Assembly: GCA_030749225.1 (NCBI GenBank)
Contig: JASMKO010000026.1
Span: forward strand, 1 to 63,926
Reading direction: 5' to 3'
DNA: 63,926 bases
Source of the DNA: Verrucomicrobiota bacterium
GTDB lineage: Bacteria > Verrucomicrobiota > Verrucomicrobiia > Limisphaerales > UBA1096
Part shown: positions 36,147 to 45,631 of the stretch, one piece after another
How positions within the stretch are numbered: position 1 is the first letter of the stretch
How the letters are laid out: each line of letters starts with the position of its first letter
Program-made: the position numbers and the translations under genes
Notes under the pieces: model-generated
The model's database searches: none
What the model was told of the DNA's origin: nothing
Seen by the model: the letters and a program-made list of their open reading frames with translations, nothing else

Positions 36147-37487
36147 TTATGCCGGATAATTGAGAGGTTGCACTTCCTGCCCTGTTCCAGTGGTGATTTT
36201 CCGGGTCTTCTCGTCAAACAACAGCGTGAGGCTCATCCGCTCGGACATCTCAGCCAGCGAGATGACCACCTGGGCGCGCATCGAGAGGTCGATATTCCCC
36301 TTGGTCTCGCCGCCGTTACGAATGACGTTGAACCAGTCGGCGTGCTCGGCGAAGAAGTCCGCCCCGCTTGGCTTGAGGCCGCTGAAGCTCTCCGGGGCGA
36401 TCTCATCGCCGAACGGCGTCTCCGGCTTCAGGTCGACCTTGTCGCCGCCGAAGTAGAGTGTACCGTGGTGCCCTCGCAGCATCTCCGGCAGTCCCTGCTG
36501 GTTCACCGTGCTGCCGACGACCATCAGCGTGTACCCGCTGGGGAAATTGGCGAGCACCTGCGTGTTGTCCGGAACGTCTCGGTCGGTGGTGATCTCCTTC
36601 GTGCCAAGGCAGGCCACGCGGTTCGGGAATTCCGGATTGCCGCTGGCGATCATCAGCGGATGAATTTTGTGCGCGAGTAAATCGGCGAGGATGCCGCAGC
36701 AGTACGAGTTGTATTTGCGCCAGCGGAAAAAATGGTCGGCGTTGAATGGGCGCATGCCGGTTTGGCCAAGCCATCGCGTCCAGTCGATGCTCTTGTCGGT
36801 GAGCTTTGGGTTGATCGTGTAGTTCCACTCGCCCTTCGGGCTGTTACGGCAGTAGGAGGATTGCCCGAGGACGAGCGGGCCGATCATCCCGTCGCGCACA
36901 AGCTGCGCTGCTTGGTGCCATTTTTTTTCGATGCAGAACACCGCGCCGATCTGCATCACGCGCTTGGTGCGCTTGCAGGCGTCGTACACATCGAACCCCT
37001 CGTTCAGGTAGCGGGTCATCGGCTTCTCGATCAGCACGTGCTTGCCGGCGTTCATCGAGTCGATGGCGACCGGTGCGTGCCAGTGGTCCACCGTGGCGAT
37101 GATCACCGCGTCGATGTCCTTGCGCTCGAGCAGCCGCCGGTGATCGTTGTAAACGTCGCCCGATCCAATGCCCATGAACTGCTGCGCGCGGTCGCGGTAC
37201 TCCGAGAACACATCGCACGCGGCGGCGGCCTGTACGTTGTGCCTGTCGGCATTGTTTTTGATCTGGTGAATGTGCGTGTTGAATCCTTGGCTGCCCACGC
37301 CGACGAACCCGACGTTGATACGGTCGTTCGCGCCAATCACCCGGCCGGTCGAGGGGGCCTGGTTCTGTCCGTAAACCGGCCTCTTGATGAGACTGCCGGC
37401 CCCGGCCCCGGCGGTGACGGCGGCGGTCTGCTTGAGGAAGGTCCTGCGGTTGCCGGAAGTCGAGGGCTTGTCTTGCTTTTGGCTCAT
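36147..37487 (-). CDS. Tat-exported Gfo/Idh/MocA oxidoreductase
   Basis: The 446-residue protein carries NRRTFLKQTAAVTAGAGAG, a twin-arginine leader preceded by a short polar N-region. INVGFVGVGSQGF is the cofactor entry, IATVDHWHA closes the Rossmann core, and VLIEKPMTR is canonical. The C-terminal domain (CCGILADLLAHKIHPLM) differs from the 33129/34574 type, so it likely acts on another substrate. It is divergent from the WD40 cytochrome gene at 37671 across a 183-base gap in which nothing certain was recognised. Confidence 0.92.
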   Translation of the reverse strand: MSQKQDKPSTSGNRRTFLKQTAAVTAGAGAGSLIKRPVYGQNQAPSTGRVIGANDRINVGFVGVGSQGFNTHIHQIKNNADRHNVQAAAACDVFSEYRDRAQQFMGIGSGDVYNDHRRLLERKDIDAVIIATVDHWHAPVAIDSMNAGKHVLIEKPMTRYLNEGFDVYDACKRTKRVMQIGAVFCIEKKWHQAAQLVRDGMIGPLVLGQSSYCRNSPKGEWNYTINPKLTDKSIDWTRWLGQTGMRPFNADHFFRWRKYNSYCCGILADLLAHKIHPLMIASGNPEFPNRVACLGTKEITTDRDVPDNTQVLANFPSGYTLMVVGSTVNQQGLPEMLRGHHGTLYFGGDKVDLKPETPFGDEIAPESFSGLKPSGADFFAEHADWFNVIRNGGETKGNIDLSMRAQVVISLAEMSERMSLTLLFDEKTRKITTGTGQEVQPLNYPA

Positions 37488-37670
37488 CGTTTCTACCTTC
37501 TGTCTTTGAGCAGGGTAGACTTTTTTTTCGCAGAGTCAAAGTCTCATGTGAATTAAGGTTCCGTTTTTTTCGTCGGTGACGGACGGGATAGCTTCCCCGA
37601 CATCCTGTCATGCTGGCAGCGATTCGGCTTTCATTACGGCCGGCAACAGGGGAGACTCCTGCAGCCTGTT

Positions 37671-40600
37671 ATGAAGCACCGGATCCTGAGCGCGATGATG
37701 GCGGGGAGCCTGGCCCAAGTGGCGCCGTCCCTCCTCGCGGCCGAACCGCCGCCTGGGCTGGCAGTCGCCGCATTGAGCCGCGACAAGCCGGTCGACTACA
37801 CCGCCGAGATTCTCCCGATTCTGCGCAAAAACTGCCTCGCTTGCCACAACGCCCGGGACACCGACGGTGAGCTGAATCTCGAGACACCCGCGACCATTGC
37901 CAAGGGCGGCGAGAGCGGGGCGGCGGTTGTGCCGGGAGACGCTGACAACAGTCGGTTGATGGCGCACATTCGGCAGATCGAGAAACCGTTCATGCCGCCC
38001 CGCCGCAACAGGGTCAGCGCCAAGAAGCTCACGCCCCGCCAGCTAGGCCTAATCCGGCTCTGGATAAACGAAGGTGCGAAGGGGGAGGTGCCGCTGGTGG
38101 CGCACACGTTGAACTGGCGTCCGCTTCCGTTCGCCCTCAAGCCGATTTACACCGCGGCCATCTCGCCGGACGGCCAATTCGCGGCCTGTGGGCGGGGTAA
38201 TCAGATTTTTGTTTACCATCTGCCAACCGGCCGCCTGGCGGCGCGGCTGGCCGATCCCGGTCTGCTCAACGGCGACCTTGCTACGCCCGTGGCGCATCGA
38301 GACATTGTGCAATCGCTTGCCTTCAGCCCCGACAGCCGGACGCTGGCCTCCGGGGGCTTCCGCTTGGCCAAGCTTTGGCGGCTGCAATCGGCGGCACCGA
38401 GCGGCCCGCTCAATCTGCTGCCCGGCGGTGAACCGGTCACGACGATTGGCACCGCGCTTGGCCAGGCGGTTGTAGTTGCTGCCGGTGCTGCGGGAACGGT
38501 GCAGGCGATCGACCGGCAACGCCGGCTGCCGTTGTGGCGGGACGGGTCGCAGGGCCAAGCCGCTGAACAACTGGCCGTGTCGCCCGGCGGTGAAAGAGTC
38601 GCCGTGCTGTTCGCCGACGGCCGGGTGCGCTCTTGGGAAACCGCGACCGGCGAGCGCGTCACCCGCGAGGCATCGCCGCCGGACGCGCAAGCCGTCGCTT
38701 GGCTGAACGATCGGCAACTCGTCACAGCGCACCCCGACGGCTTGATCCAGGTCTGGGCTGCGATCAACCCCGGCCGCGCCGTGAACGCATGGAAACCAGG
38801 CGGCGACTTCACCGCGCTGGCCGTGCTGCCGGGCGGCGAGAGCATCCTGGCAGGCCGCGCCGACAATAAGGTGCTCATTCTCACTGCCAAGGACGGAACC
38901 GTTCAGAAGGAAATCGACCATGGCGCGCCGGTCGCCGGGCTGCGCGTTCGAGTTGACGGCAAGCAATTCACGACGCTTGGCGGGCCAACGGCGAAACTGT
39001 GGGAGACAGCCCTCGGGACAATGACGGCGCAGTTACAAGGCAACCCGCTCGCCGCCGAGTCGGTCGCCCTCGCTGGGCAGGCATTGGCCTTTGTGAAGGC
39101 CGAGCTCGGCCACCATAAGGCCGCCGTCGAGAGTAAGGAAAAGGCACTCAAAAATGACCGCGAGGCCGCGAAAAAAGCGACGGACGCCTTGACCAAGCAC
39201 GAAAAAACATTGGCCGACAAGACAAAGGAAAAGAGTGAAGCAGAGGCCTCCCTGAAAAAACTCAACGACGAAATTGCCGCACTGCCGAAAAACATCGATG
39301 CTGCGAAGAAGGGCCGAGCGGATGCGGATGCTGCGTTGAAGGCGGCACAGTCACATGCGGCCGCTGCGAAAGCCGCCTTGGCCAAGGCCAGCGAAGCCAA
39401 GGCCCAAGCCGTTGATGCGAAAGTCAAGCTATCCACCTTGTTGATGGAGATTGGCTCCGCCGCCCAAGCCGCCCGCCAAGTTGCCGCAGAGGCCCGGGCC
39501 ACGGCCGAGGCGGCGAAGGGCGACAACGACTTGGCGACGCAGGCCGATGTTGCTGCCGCCTTGGCCAGGCGCAAGGCGGGCGAGTTTGATTCCGCACTCG
39601 ACCGGCACGCGCCGACCAAGCAGCAACGGGTCAAGGCGGCAGCCGAGTTGAAAGCGGCAACCCAATCCCTCGCCGACGCCGAAGCGAAACTAAAACCGGC
39701 GCAGGCCGAACTCGACGGTAAGGCCAAGCGCTTGGCCGCGCTGGAGGATCGCCAAAGGAAATCGCCGGAGGAGAAAAAGAACCTCGAGAAAAAAATCGCC
39801 GACGCCGGCAACGCCATCCCCAACGCCCAGCGTGAGATCGACTTGGCCAAGTCGGAGATTGGCTTCACCGCCCGGAACGTGAAGACGGCTGAGGCCAGCC
39901 TGGAGCAGGCCAAGGCTGAACAGGCCGAGGCTGGCGAGCGACCCGCTCGGCATGAGGCGGCGCTCGCTTTGGCCAAGGCGCGGGCGGCTGTCGGGATGCA
40001 GGACTGGATCGACGCCGCGTACTTGGGAGACGGATCACAGATTGCAACGCTGTCCATCGATGGGCGTGTGCAGCTATGGGCCACGGAAGGCGGGGCGCGC
40101 TCGCACCGCTGCAACGTGGTGGGCGGCGTGCAGTTTATTCGCCGGTTAGATGGTGATCGGCTGGCTTTGGCAGGCGGCTCGCCCGAGATGACTGGCTTGG
40201 CTGCTGAGCCGCGATGGGCGTTGGCCCGGGTGATCGGTGGTGGCGACGACTCGCCGCTGGAGGATCGCGTGACCGCGCTCGACTTTAGCCCGGACGGCCA
40301 ACAGCTAGCCACCGGCGGCGGCTTCCCGTCCCGTGGTGGCGAGATTTACATTTGGAATGTAGATGACGGCTCGGAGGCATTGCGCATCCCGCAGGCGCAC
40401 AGTGACACGGTCAGCGCGCTGGCCTTCTCGCCGGACGGCACCCGGTTGGCCACCGGGGGCACCGACCGGTTCGCGCGCGTCTTTGAGACCGGCCGGGGCG
40501 GGGAACTGCGTGCGCTGGAGGGCCACACCGGCCACGTGCTGGGCGTAAGTTGGCAGCGCAACGGCCGCGTGCTGGCCACCGTTGGCGCCGACAAGGCGGT

Positions 40601-40934
40601 GAAAATCTGGAATCTGCTCAATGGCGATCAAAAGAAATCATTCAGCGGATTCAATAAGGAGGTGACTTCGGTGCATTTCCTCGGTATCGGGACACAGGCC
40701 GTGGTGTCGGCCGGGGACAATGTGGTGAAGGTTGTCAAGGAGGACGGGGGCGAAGTGCGCCGGCTACCGGACACCGGCGCTTACATGCACGCCAGTGATG
40801 TGACGCCGGACGGCAGGCTGGCCGTCGCCGGCGGCTTCGACGGCATCCTCCGCGTCTGGGACGTTAACGCCGGCAAACTCCTCCACAAATTCACCCCGCC
40901 AAAAACATCCCCTAAAGTGGCTGCGACAAAGTGA
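37671..40934 (+). CDS. Exported PSCyt1 cytochrome fused to WD40 propellers and a long coiled coil
   Basis: This 1087-residue protein has a weak signal peptide (to SLLAAEP). A planctomycete-type cytochrome domain follows, with NCLACHN (Cys55, Cys58, His59) and MPPRR. Residues ~150-450 contain WD40-like blades (AISPDGQFAACGRG, AFSPDSRTLASGG). Residues ~465-760 are an Ala/Lys/Glu-rich coiled coil with heptads (EKALKNDREAAKKATDAL, ALAKASEAKAQAVDAKVKL). A second propeller closes it (LDFSPDGQQLATGGGF, AFSPDGTRLATGGTD, VSWQRNGRVLATVGADKAV). The layout suggests a large periplasmic or surface scaffold with a redox centre; its partner is unknown. The coiled coil creates a 469-codon shadow frame on the minus strand. 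Confidence 0.88.
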   Translation: MKHRILSAMMAGSLAQVAPSLLAAEPPPGLAVAALSRDKPVDYTAEILPILRKNCLACHNARDTDGELNLETPATIAKGGESGAAVVPGDADNSRLMAHIRQIEKPFMPPRRNRVSAKKLTPRQLGLIRLWINEGAKGEVPLVAHTLNWRPLPFALKPIYTAAISPDGQFAACGRGNQIFVYHLPTGRLAARLADPGLLNGDLATPVAHRDIVQSLAFSPDSRTLASGGFRLAKLWRLQSAAPSGPLNLLPGGEPVTTIGTALGQAVVVAAGAAGTVQAIDRQRRLPLWRDGSQGQAAEQLAVSPGGERVAVLFADGRVRSWETATGERVTREASPPDAQAVAWLNDRQLVTAHPDGLIQVWAAINPGRAVNAWKPGGDFTALAVLPGGESILAGRADNKVLILTAKDGTVQKEIDHGAPVAGLRVRVDGKQFTTLGGPTAKLWETALGTMTAQLQGNPLAAESVALAGQALAFVKAELGHHKAAVESKEKALKNDREAAKKATDALTKHEKTLADKTKEKSEAEASLKKLNDEIAALPKNIDAAKKGRADADAALKAAQSHAAAAKAALAKASEAKAQAVDAKVKLSTLLMEIGSAAQAARQVAAEARATAEAAKGDNDLATQADVAAALARRKAGEFDSALDRHAPTKQQRVKAAAELKAATQSLADAEAKLKPAQAELDGKAKRLAALEDRQRKSPEEKKNLEKKIADAGNAIPNAQREIDLAKSEIGFTARNVKTAEASLEQAKAEQAEAGERPARHEAALALAKARAAVGMQDWIDAAYLGDGSQIATLSIDGRVQLWATEGGARSHRCNVVGGVQFIRRLDGDRLALAGGSPEMTGLAAEPRWALARVIGGGDDSPLEDRVTALDFSPDGQQLATGGGFPSRGGEIYIWNVDDGSEALRIPQAHSDTVSALAFSPDGTRLATGGTDRFARVFETGRGGELRALEGHTGHVLGVSWQRNGRVLATVGADKAVKIWNLLNGDQKKSFSGFNKEVTSVHFLGIGTQAVVSAGDNVVKVVKEDGGEVRRLPDTGAYMHASDVTPDGRLAVAGGFDGILRVWDVNAGKLLHKFTPPKTSPKVAATK
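39722..39737. repeat. Composite 16-bp palindrome array
   Basis: GGCCAAGCGCTTGGCC is a perfect palindrome centred on GCGC, joining two half-copies of the dispersed element head to head. It lies in the coiled-coil coding region and encodes AKRLA. Confidence 0.85.
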
Positions 40935-41016
40935 GACATACTCAACGGAAGCGGCAATCGTGGCGCAGCTTCGCTACCACTACGATGGACTACGACGCCT
41001 GATTACGAACAGTGCG

Positions 41017-41577
41017 TTACACCGTCAGGATTTCCTTTTCCTTGTCGGCGAGGTGGGCGTCGAGTTTCTTGATAAAGTCGTCGGTGAGTTTTTGCACCTG
41101 TTTTTCCGCGCCCTTGATTTCGTCCTCAGAGACGCCGGCTTCCTTGCCTGATTTTTTCAAGCCGTCCATCGCGTCGCGTCGGACGTGACGCACGGCAACC
41201 CGGCCGTCCTCGGTTATTTTTTTGGCCACCTTGACGAGTTCCTCCCGGCGTTCCTGACTGAGTTCCGGCAGGACTAGGCGGATGACCTTGCCGTCGATGG
41301 CCGGGTTGAGGCCCAGATTGGCAGCTTGGATGGCTTTGGAGATGGCTTCCACCGTGCCGGCGTCCCATGGCTGGATCAGGATCATCCGCGTCTCGGGTGC
41401 GGTGATGCCGGCCATGTCGCGCAGGCGCATGGTTGAACCGTAAGCTTCCACCATAAGGTTTTCCACCAGCGCTGGGTTGGCCTTGCCGGTGCGGACTCCC
41501 TCGAACTCGTGCATCATGGCCGCCTCGGACTTGGCCATCTTCTCCTCGGTTTCCTTGAGTACTTGGTCGATTGGCAT
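41017..41577 (-). CDS. frr: Ribosome recycling factor
   Basis: The 186-residue protein releases ribosomes from mRNA after termination together with EF-G. MHEFEGVRTGKANPALVENL is the diagnostic region, followed by LIQPWDAGTVEAISKAIQ, GLNPAIDGKVIRL and the helical C-terminus with KKLDAHLADKEKEIL. Length is standard. In many bacteria frr follows pyrH, but pyrH is not adjacent here; it sits between the WD40 cytochrome and an oxidoreductase gene, 65 bases after the latter. Confidence 0.98.
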   Translation of the reverse strand: MPIDQVLKETEEKMAKSEAAMMHEFEGVRTGKANPALVENLMVEAYGSTMRLRDMAGITAPETRMILIQPWDAGTVEAISKAIQAANLGLNPAIDGKVIRLVLPELSQERREELVKVAKKITEDGRVAVRHVRRDAMDGLKKSGKEAGVSEDEIKGAEKQVQKLTDDFIKKLDAHLADKEKEILTV

Positions 41578-41641
41578 GGCGGAAATCTACCATGGAACAG
41601 ACCGGCTAGGCCAGTTTTTCGTGCGTTTGGTCAAGCACCGC

Positions 41642-42919
41642 TCACAAGTGCCATCCGGCGCGGTAGATATGCTGTATGTATTCATCGGCTTCGGGGTGGC
41701 CGGTGAGCTTCATATTACCATGCTTCCACTCGAGGCGCGCGCCGGTGCGGTGGGCGATGTTGCCGAGCAGTACCACCTCGGTGAGCGGTCCGGCATAGTC
41801 AAAGTTGCAGGTGGTGGTGCCGCCGGTCTTGATGGCGTGGATCCATTCCCGGTGATGGCCCAGCGAACGGGGGATACTCGGCTTGGGTCGCTCGTAATCC
41901 GTGAAGTCATTCTTCGGCAACAGCATATGCTTGTCGTAGCCGGCAAGCAGCATACCTTTGTCGCCAACGAACAGGCTGCCGTTGCCCCACTGGGGTAGCA
42001 GCCCCTCGGCAAAGTGCGGCGGTCGGGGCTCGCCGTGATACCACCGCAGCTTGGTGGCGGGTTGTTTGCCGTGGGCCTCGTAATGAAAATCGACCACAAG
42101 CGAGTACGGCGTGGCTTCGGCGTCTGGCTTGGGGCCGTGGACAACCTCGATTCGGTTGGGGTGCCTCAGGCCCAGCGCCCAGTGGCTCAGGTCAATGTGG
42201 TGGCAGCCCAAGTCGGCGAGCGTGCCCCCGGCAAAGTCCCACCACTGCCTCCAATAGAACGGGTGATGCGTCGGGTGATACGGGATCTGAAAACGGGTCG
42301 GTCCGAGCCAAAGATCGTAATCTAGGTTGGCGGGGATCTTGTGCTTGGCGCTTCCGCGTGAGCTGCCGCCGAACGTCCCGCCGACCCAGACGTGCACTTC
42401 CTTCACCTTGCCGATCGACCCGGTGCGCAGTAGCTCGACGACGCGCCGGTAATTCTCCCCGGCGTGTATCTGTGTGCCCATTTGCGTGACAAGTTTCTTG
42501 CGGCGAGCCAACTCGGTGACAGCGCGGCACTCGGTGACGGTGCGCGTCAGCGGTTTTTCGCAGTAAACATGCAGCCCATTGTGTAGGCCGGCGGCGGTGG
42601 CGACGGCGTGCGTGTGATCCGGCGTGCTGACGACGAGCGCATCGAGTTTTTCGCGTCCGATCATCCGGCGAAAATCGGCGTAGTGTCTGGCTCTGGGGAA
42701 TCGCCCGGACTCGTGCGCGAGGAAGTTGCTGTCCACGTCACACAACGCGACGATGTTTTCGGAGGCGACCCCGTTGAGGTTGGCCTTCCCCCGGTTGGCC
42801 ACGCCGATGATGCCGATGTCGAGTTTCTCGTTGGCGGCATAGGCGCGCGCGCTCCCGGCGGCAAGGATTGTGAAAGCGCTTTGCAGGGCGAACTGGCGTC
42901 GGGTGATTCGGTTGCTCAT
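41642..42919 (-). CDS. Tat-exported Gfo/Idh/MocA oxidoreductase
   Basis: The 425-residue protein has the leader ITRRQFALQSAFTILAAGSARAYA. LDIGIIGVANRGKANL is the cofactor entry, VSTPDHTHA closes the Rossmann core and VYCEKPLTR is canonical. LDYDLWLGPTRFQIPYHPTH and GGTLADLGCHHIDLSHW belong to the same subgroup as the genes at 33129 and 34574. It is divergent from nadA with an exact palindrome 21 bases upstream of its start codon, and is followed by frr on the same strand. Confidence 0.92.
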   Translation of the reverse strand: MSNRITRRQFALQSAFTILAAGSARAYAANEKLDIGIIGVANRGKANLNGVASENIVALCDVDSNFLAHESGRFPRARHYADFRRMIGREKLDALVVSTPDHTHAVATAAGLHNGLHVYCEKPLTRTVTECRAVTELARRKKLVTQMGTQIHAGENYRRVVELLRTGSIGKVKEVHVWVGGTFGGSSRGSAKHKIPANLDYDLWLGPTRFQIPYHPTHHPFYWRQWWDFAGGTLADLGCHHIDLSHWALGLRHPNRIEVVHGPKPDAEATPYSLVVDFHYEAHGKQPATKLRWYHGEPRPPHFAEGLLPQWGNGSLFVGDKGMLLAGYDKHMLLPKNDFTDYERPKPSIPRSLGHHREWIHAIKTGGTTTCNFDYAGPLTEVVLLGNIAHRTGARLEWKHGNMKLTGHPEADEYIQHIYRAGWHL

Positions 42920-42939
42920 TGTGCTCCGGAAACGCTACG

Positions 42940-42953
42940 CGCTTGGCCAAGCG
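42940..42953. repeat. Exact 14-bp palindrome CGCTTGGCCAAGCG
   Basis: A perfect copy in the 83-base divergent region between the oxidoreductase start (42919) and the nadA start (43003). Confidence 0.95.
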
Positions 42954-43002
42954 AGGCAAGCCTCGGTTGACCCGGACAGCCGGTGGCCGTAATGTTTCTC
43001 CG

Positions 43003-44001
43003 GTGATCGACACGACCGAAATTCAGCCAAACGCCGCCGCCGGGTTCCGCGTAGAGCACCGTACGCCGCCGGAGCGACTCGACGTGCTGTCACGCGAGAT
43101 TCTCCAACTCAAGGAGGAACTCAACGCCGTGATCCTCGCTCACAATTACCAGGTGCCGGAGATTCAGGACCTGGCCGACTACGTCGGCGACTCACTGGGC
43201 CTCTCGCGGCAGGCGGCCGAGACAGATGCGGCCGTCATCGTGTTTTGCGGCGTTCATTTTATGGCCGAGACGGCGAAGATTCTGTCTCCGAAAAAAACCG
43301 TGCTGCTGCCGGACCGCGACGCTGGCTGCTCGCTCGAGGAGAGCTGCCCGCCGGACAAACTGCGTGCGCTTCAGGCCACCAACCCCAACTTTTACACCAT
43401 CGCCTATGTCAACTGCAGCGCCGAGGTCAAGGCGCTCAGCGACGTGATCTGCACCAGCGGCAACGCCAAAAAAATCGTTGAGGCTGCCCCGGCGGACCGG
43501 GACCTGTTGTTCGTGCCAGACGAAAACCTTGGGGCGTGGGTGACCGAACAGACCGCCCGCCCGATGACGCTTTGGCAGGGCGACTGTTATGTGCACGTCG
43601 AGTGGACGCACGAGAACGTCACGCGGATTCGTCGCGAGCACCCCGACGCGCCGCTGGTCGCGCACCCCGAGTGCACCAAGGCTGTCCGCATGCTCGCCGA
43701 CGAGGTGTGCTCCACCGAGAAGATGGTCAACTTCTGTCGCGACTCGCGGGCCAAGGCGGTGATCATCGCCACCGAAGTCGGCATGCTCCACCGACTGCAA
43801 AAGGAGTGCCCCGACAAGCAGTTCATCCCTGCTCCTACCGAGAAATGCGTCTGCAACGAGTGCCGCTTCATGAAAATGAACACGCTTGAGAAGCTTCACG
43901 ACTGCATGGCCAACCGCACGCCGGAGGTGACCCTCGACGACACCATCATAGAGCGTGCCCGGCAGCCGATCGAGCGCATGCTCGAAATCTCGGCGAGATG
44001 A
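43003..44001 (+). CDS. nadA: Quinolinate synthase
   Basis: The enzyme condenses iminoaspartate and dihydroxyacetone phosphate to quinolinate in NAD synthesis and binds one 4Fe-4S cluster. GTG 43003 is the likely start (332 residues); a TTG at 42919 would overlap the divergent gene. ILAHNYQVPEIQDLADYVGD is the family entry. Cluster cysteines are Cys138 (VNCSAEVKA), Cys224 (HPECTKA) and one in CVCNEC at 282-287. ATEVGMLHRL completes the signature. No nadB or nadC is nearby. A supply of NAD would support the many NAD-dependent oxidoreductases, but that is coincidence unless co-regulated. Confidence 0.95.
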   Translation: MIDTTEIQPNAAAGFRVEHRTPPERLDVLSREILQLKEELNAVILAHNYQVPEIQDLADYVGDSLGLSRQAAETDAAVIVFCGVHFMAETAKILSPKKTVLLPDRDAGCSLEESCPPDKLRALQATNPNFYTIAYVNCSAEVKALSDVICTSGNAKKIVEAAPADRDLLFVPDENLGAWVTEQTARPMTLWQGDCYVHVEWTHENVTRIRREHPDAPLVAHPECTKAVRMLADEVCSTEKMVNFCRDSRAKAVIIATEVGMLHRLQKECPDKQFIPAPTEKCVCNECRFMKMNTLEKLHDCMANRTPEVTLDDTIIERARQPIERMLEISAR

Positions 44002-44071
44002 CCTGGTGATTGGCCAAGCGGGTTGTCTTTTTCGGCGAGGTGCGGTTCAATTCCTTCGCACATTCATCGAC

Positions 44072-44722
44072 ATGAAAAAACGAATCACAACATGGGCGCT
44101 GGCCGCCGGCTTGGCTTGCATCAGCGGACAGGCTGCCGATGACAAAAAAGCCATCAAGTTGTTTAACGGCAAAGACCTGAACAACTGGATGCAGCAAAAG
44201 CCGCGCGCTTGGGAGGCGAAGGACGGGGTGCTTGGACCAAGTTCCAGCCCGGGAGGCTACATCTGGGCCAAGGGCAGTTATGAAAACTTTGAATTGGAGT
44301 TGGATTTCAAGATGTCCAAGCGTTGCAACAGCGGTGTCTTCTTTCGCACCGACCCGAAAAACGCGGTGCAGGGTGGTTTCGAGATTCAAATTCTTGATTC
44401 GAATGGCAAGTCCAGTGTGGGTACGCACGACTGCGGTGCGCTATACGACGCCCTCGCGCCCAGTGCGAACGCAGCTAAGCCGTCTGGCGAGTGGAATCAC
44501 ATGAAACTCACCGTCAACGGCCCGTCGGTGAAAGTAGTGTTGAACGGCAAACAAGTCATTGTTGCTGATCTGGATCAATGGACCAAGGCCCGCAAAAACC
44601 CGGATGGCTCCCGCAACAAGTTCCGCACTGCGCTGAAGGATCTGCCTCGTACCGGCAGCATAGGGCTGCAGTACCACGGCCACCCGGTCTGGTTCAAAAA
44701 TATCTTCCTAAAGCCCCTCTGA
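44072..44722 (+). CDS. Secreted DUF1080 protein (3-keto-disaccharide hydrolase family)
   Basis: The 216-residue protein starts at ATG 44072 with a signal peptide (to CISGQAAD). KLFNGKDLNNWM is the DUF1080 entry, then NFELELDFKMSKRCNSGVFF, FEIQILDS and EWNHMKLTVNGPSVKVVLNG, ending at GSIGLQYHGHPVWFKNIFL. The fold is a concanavalin-like jelly roll. Family members cleave glycosides whose sugar has first been oxidised at C3, usually by Gfo/Idh/MocA enzymes, which are abundant here. A terminator follows. Confidence 0.9.
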   Translation: MKKRITTWALAAGLACISGQAADDKKAIKLFNGKDLNNWMQQKPRAWEAKDGVLGPSSSPGGYIWAKGSYENFELELDFKMSKRCNSGVFFRTDPKNAVQGGFEIQILDSNGKSSVGTHDCGALYDALAPSANAAKPSGEWNHMKLTVNGPSVKVVLNGKQVIVADLDQWTKARKNPDGSRNKFRTALKDLPRTGSIGLQYHGHPVWFKNIFLKPL

Positions 44723-44742
44723 TTTTTGACTGCATGGCAGAC

Positions 44743-44777
44743 AAAAAAAGGCCAAGCCGGATTGGCTTGGCCTTTTT
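44743..44777. terminator. Bidirectional rho-independent terminator with palindrome-like stem
   Basis: GGCCAAGCC (44750-44758) pairs perfectly with GGCTTGGCC (44764-44772), flanked by seven As and five Ts. It lies between the convergent DUF1080 and Bax-inhibitor genes. The arms resemble the dispersed GGCCAAGCG element. Confidence 0.93.
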
Positions 44778-44796
44778 GCTCTGAAAGCGGATCGTC

Positions 44797-45504
44797 TCAG
44801 TCGTCCCGGCCCGCGAACATGAGGAGTAGGTGAAGGATGGCAACAAAGACATTGAACAGGCCGGCGAACAGCATCAGCGCACCCGCCACCGGTTCATGAT
44901 ATTCGGGGTTGTTCAACACCTGACTCGTGGCGTTAACGAGGACGAACACACCAAAGATGCCAATCGCCCCGGAGATAACCATGCCAAGGAAGCCTATATT
45001 CAGGAACATGTTCAAGATGACGACGCCGATGATGGCAAAGAACAGGCCAGCGGCCAGGCCGCGTGGTGCGGAGAACCGCACCTGGGTGATCATCACGGTG
45101 GCCGTGACCCCGGCGAACACAATCGCGGTCAGGATCAACGCAGCCGGGACGATGTCGGGCGCGACGACCCTGGCCATGTACAGCACCGGTGCCAGCACTA
45201 GGCCCGCGATCAGGCCGTCACCAACCAGCGCCAGTGTGCCCATGAGCGGGTTGTTCCGGCAGGCGATCGCCACGTATGGGATTGCGTTGAGGGCGACCAT
45301 CGCCACGATCCAGCCGGGAATCGTGGCAAAGAATTGAACCAAGGCTGGCGAGTTCGAGCCGATAAAGCCGCCGATAATGGCGGCCACCACGCTCAACGAC
45401 AGCAGCGCGTAGGTTTTCTTGATGGCGGCGGAACGAATCTCGTCCAGTTCTGTTGTACCGAACAGTCCCTGTGTCACCGGTATGTTGTTCTGCAACGTAC
45501 TCAT
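44797..45504 (-). CDS. Bax inhibitor-1/YccA family membrane protein
   Basis: The 235-residue protein starts at ATG 45504 and has about seven hydrophobic helices (YALLSLSVVAAIIGGFIG, ALILTAIVFAGVTATVMI, GFLGMVISGAIGIFGVFVLV). LNNPEYHEPVAGALMLFAGLFNVF near the C-terminus is a family signature. Members are calcium-leak or protease-modulating inner-membrane proteins (TMBIM/YccA). No partner protease is next to it. Its start faces the TIM-barrel gene across 127 bases. Confidence 0.9.
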   Translation of the reverse strand: MSTLQNNIPVTQGLFGTTELDEIRSAAIKKTYALLSLSVVAAIIGGFIGSNSPALVQFFATIPGWIVAMVALNAIPYVAIACRNNPLMGTLALVGDGLIAGLVLAPVLYMARVVAPDIVPAALILTAIVFAGVTATVMITQVRFSAPRGLAAGLFFAIIGVVILNMFLNIGFLGMVISGAIGIFGVFVLVNATSQVLNNPEYHEPVAGALMLFAGLFNVFVAILHLLLMFAGRDD

Positions 45505-45631
45505 AACGGCCAACAATCTGCCATGCCGCGGGGTGCATGACAACTACAAAAAACGCCCCGGACTGTAGCCGTCTGCAAAGTGGTTGCCCCGTATGCCCGG
45601 GCCGGATAGCTTGGCCAAGCGCTTTTTCATC

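Noticed and set aside
38903-40312. 469-codon minus-strand frame opposite the WD40 cytochrome gene
   Set aside because: Its Ala/Ser-rich composition mirrors the coiled-coil coding on the plus strand; no start context or domain.
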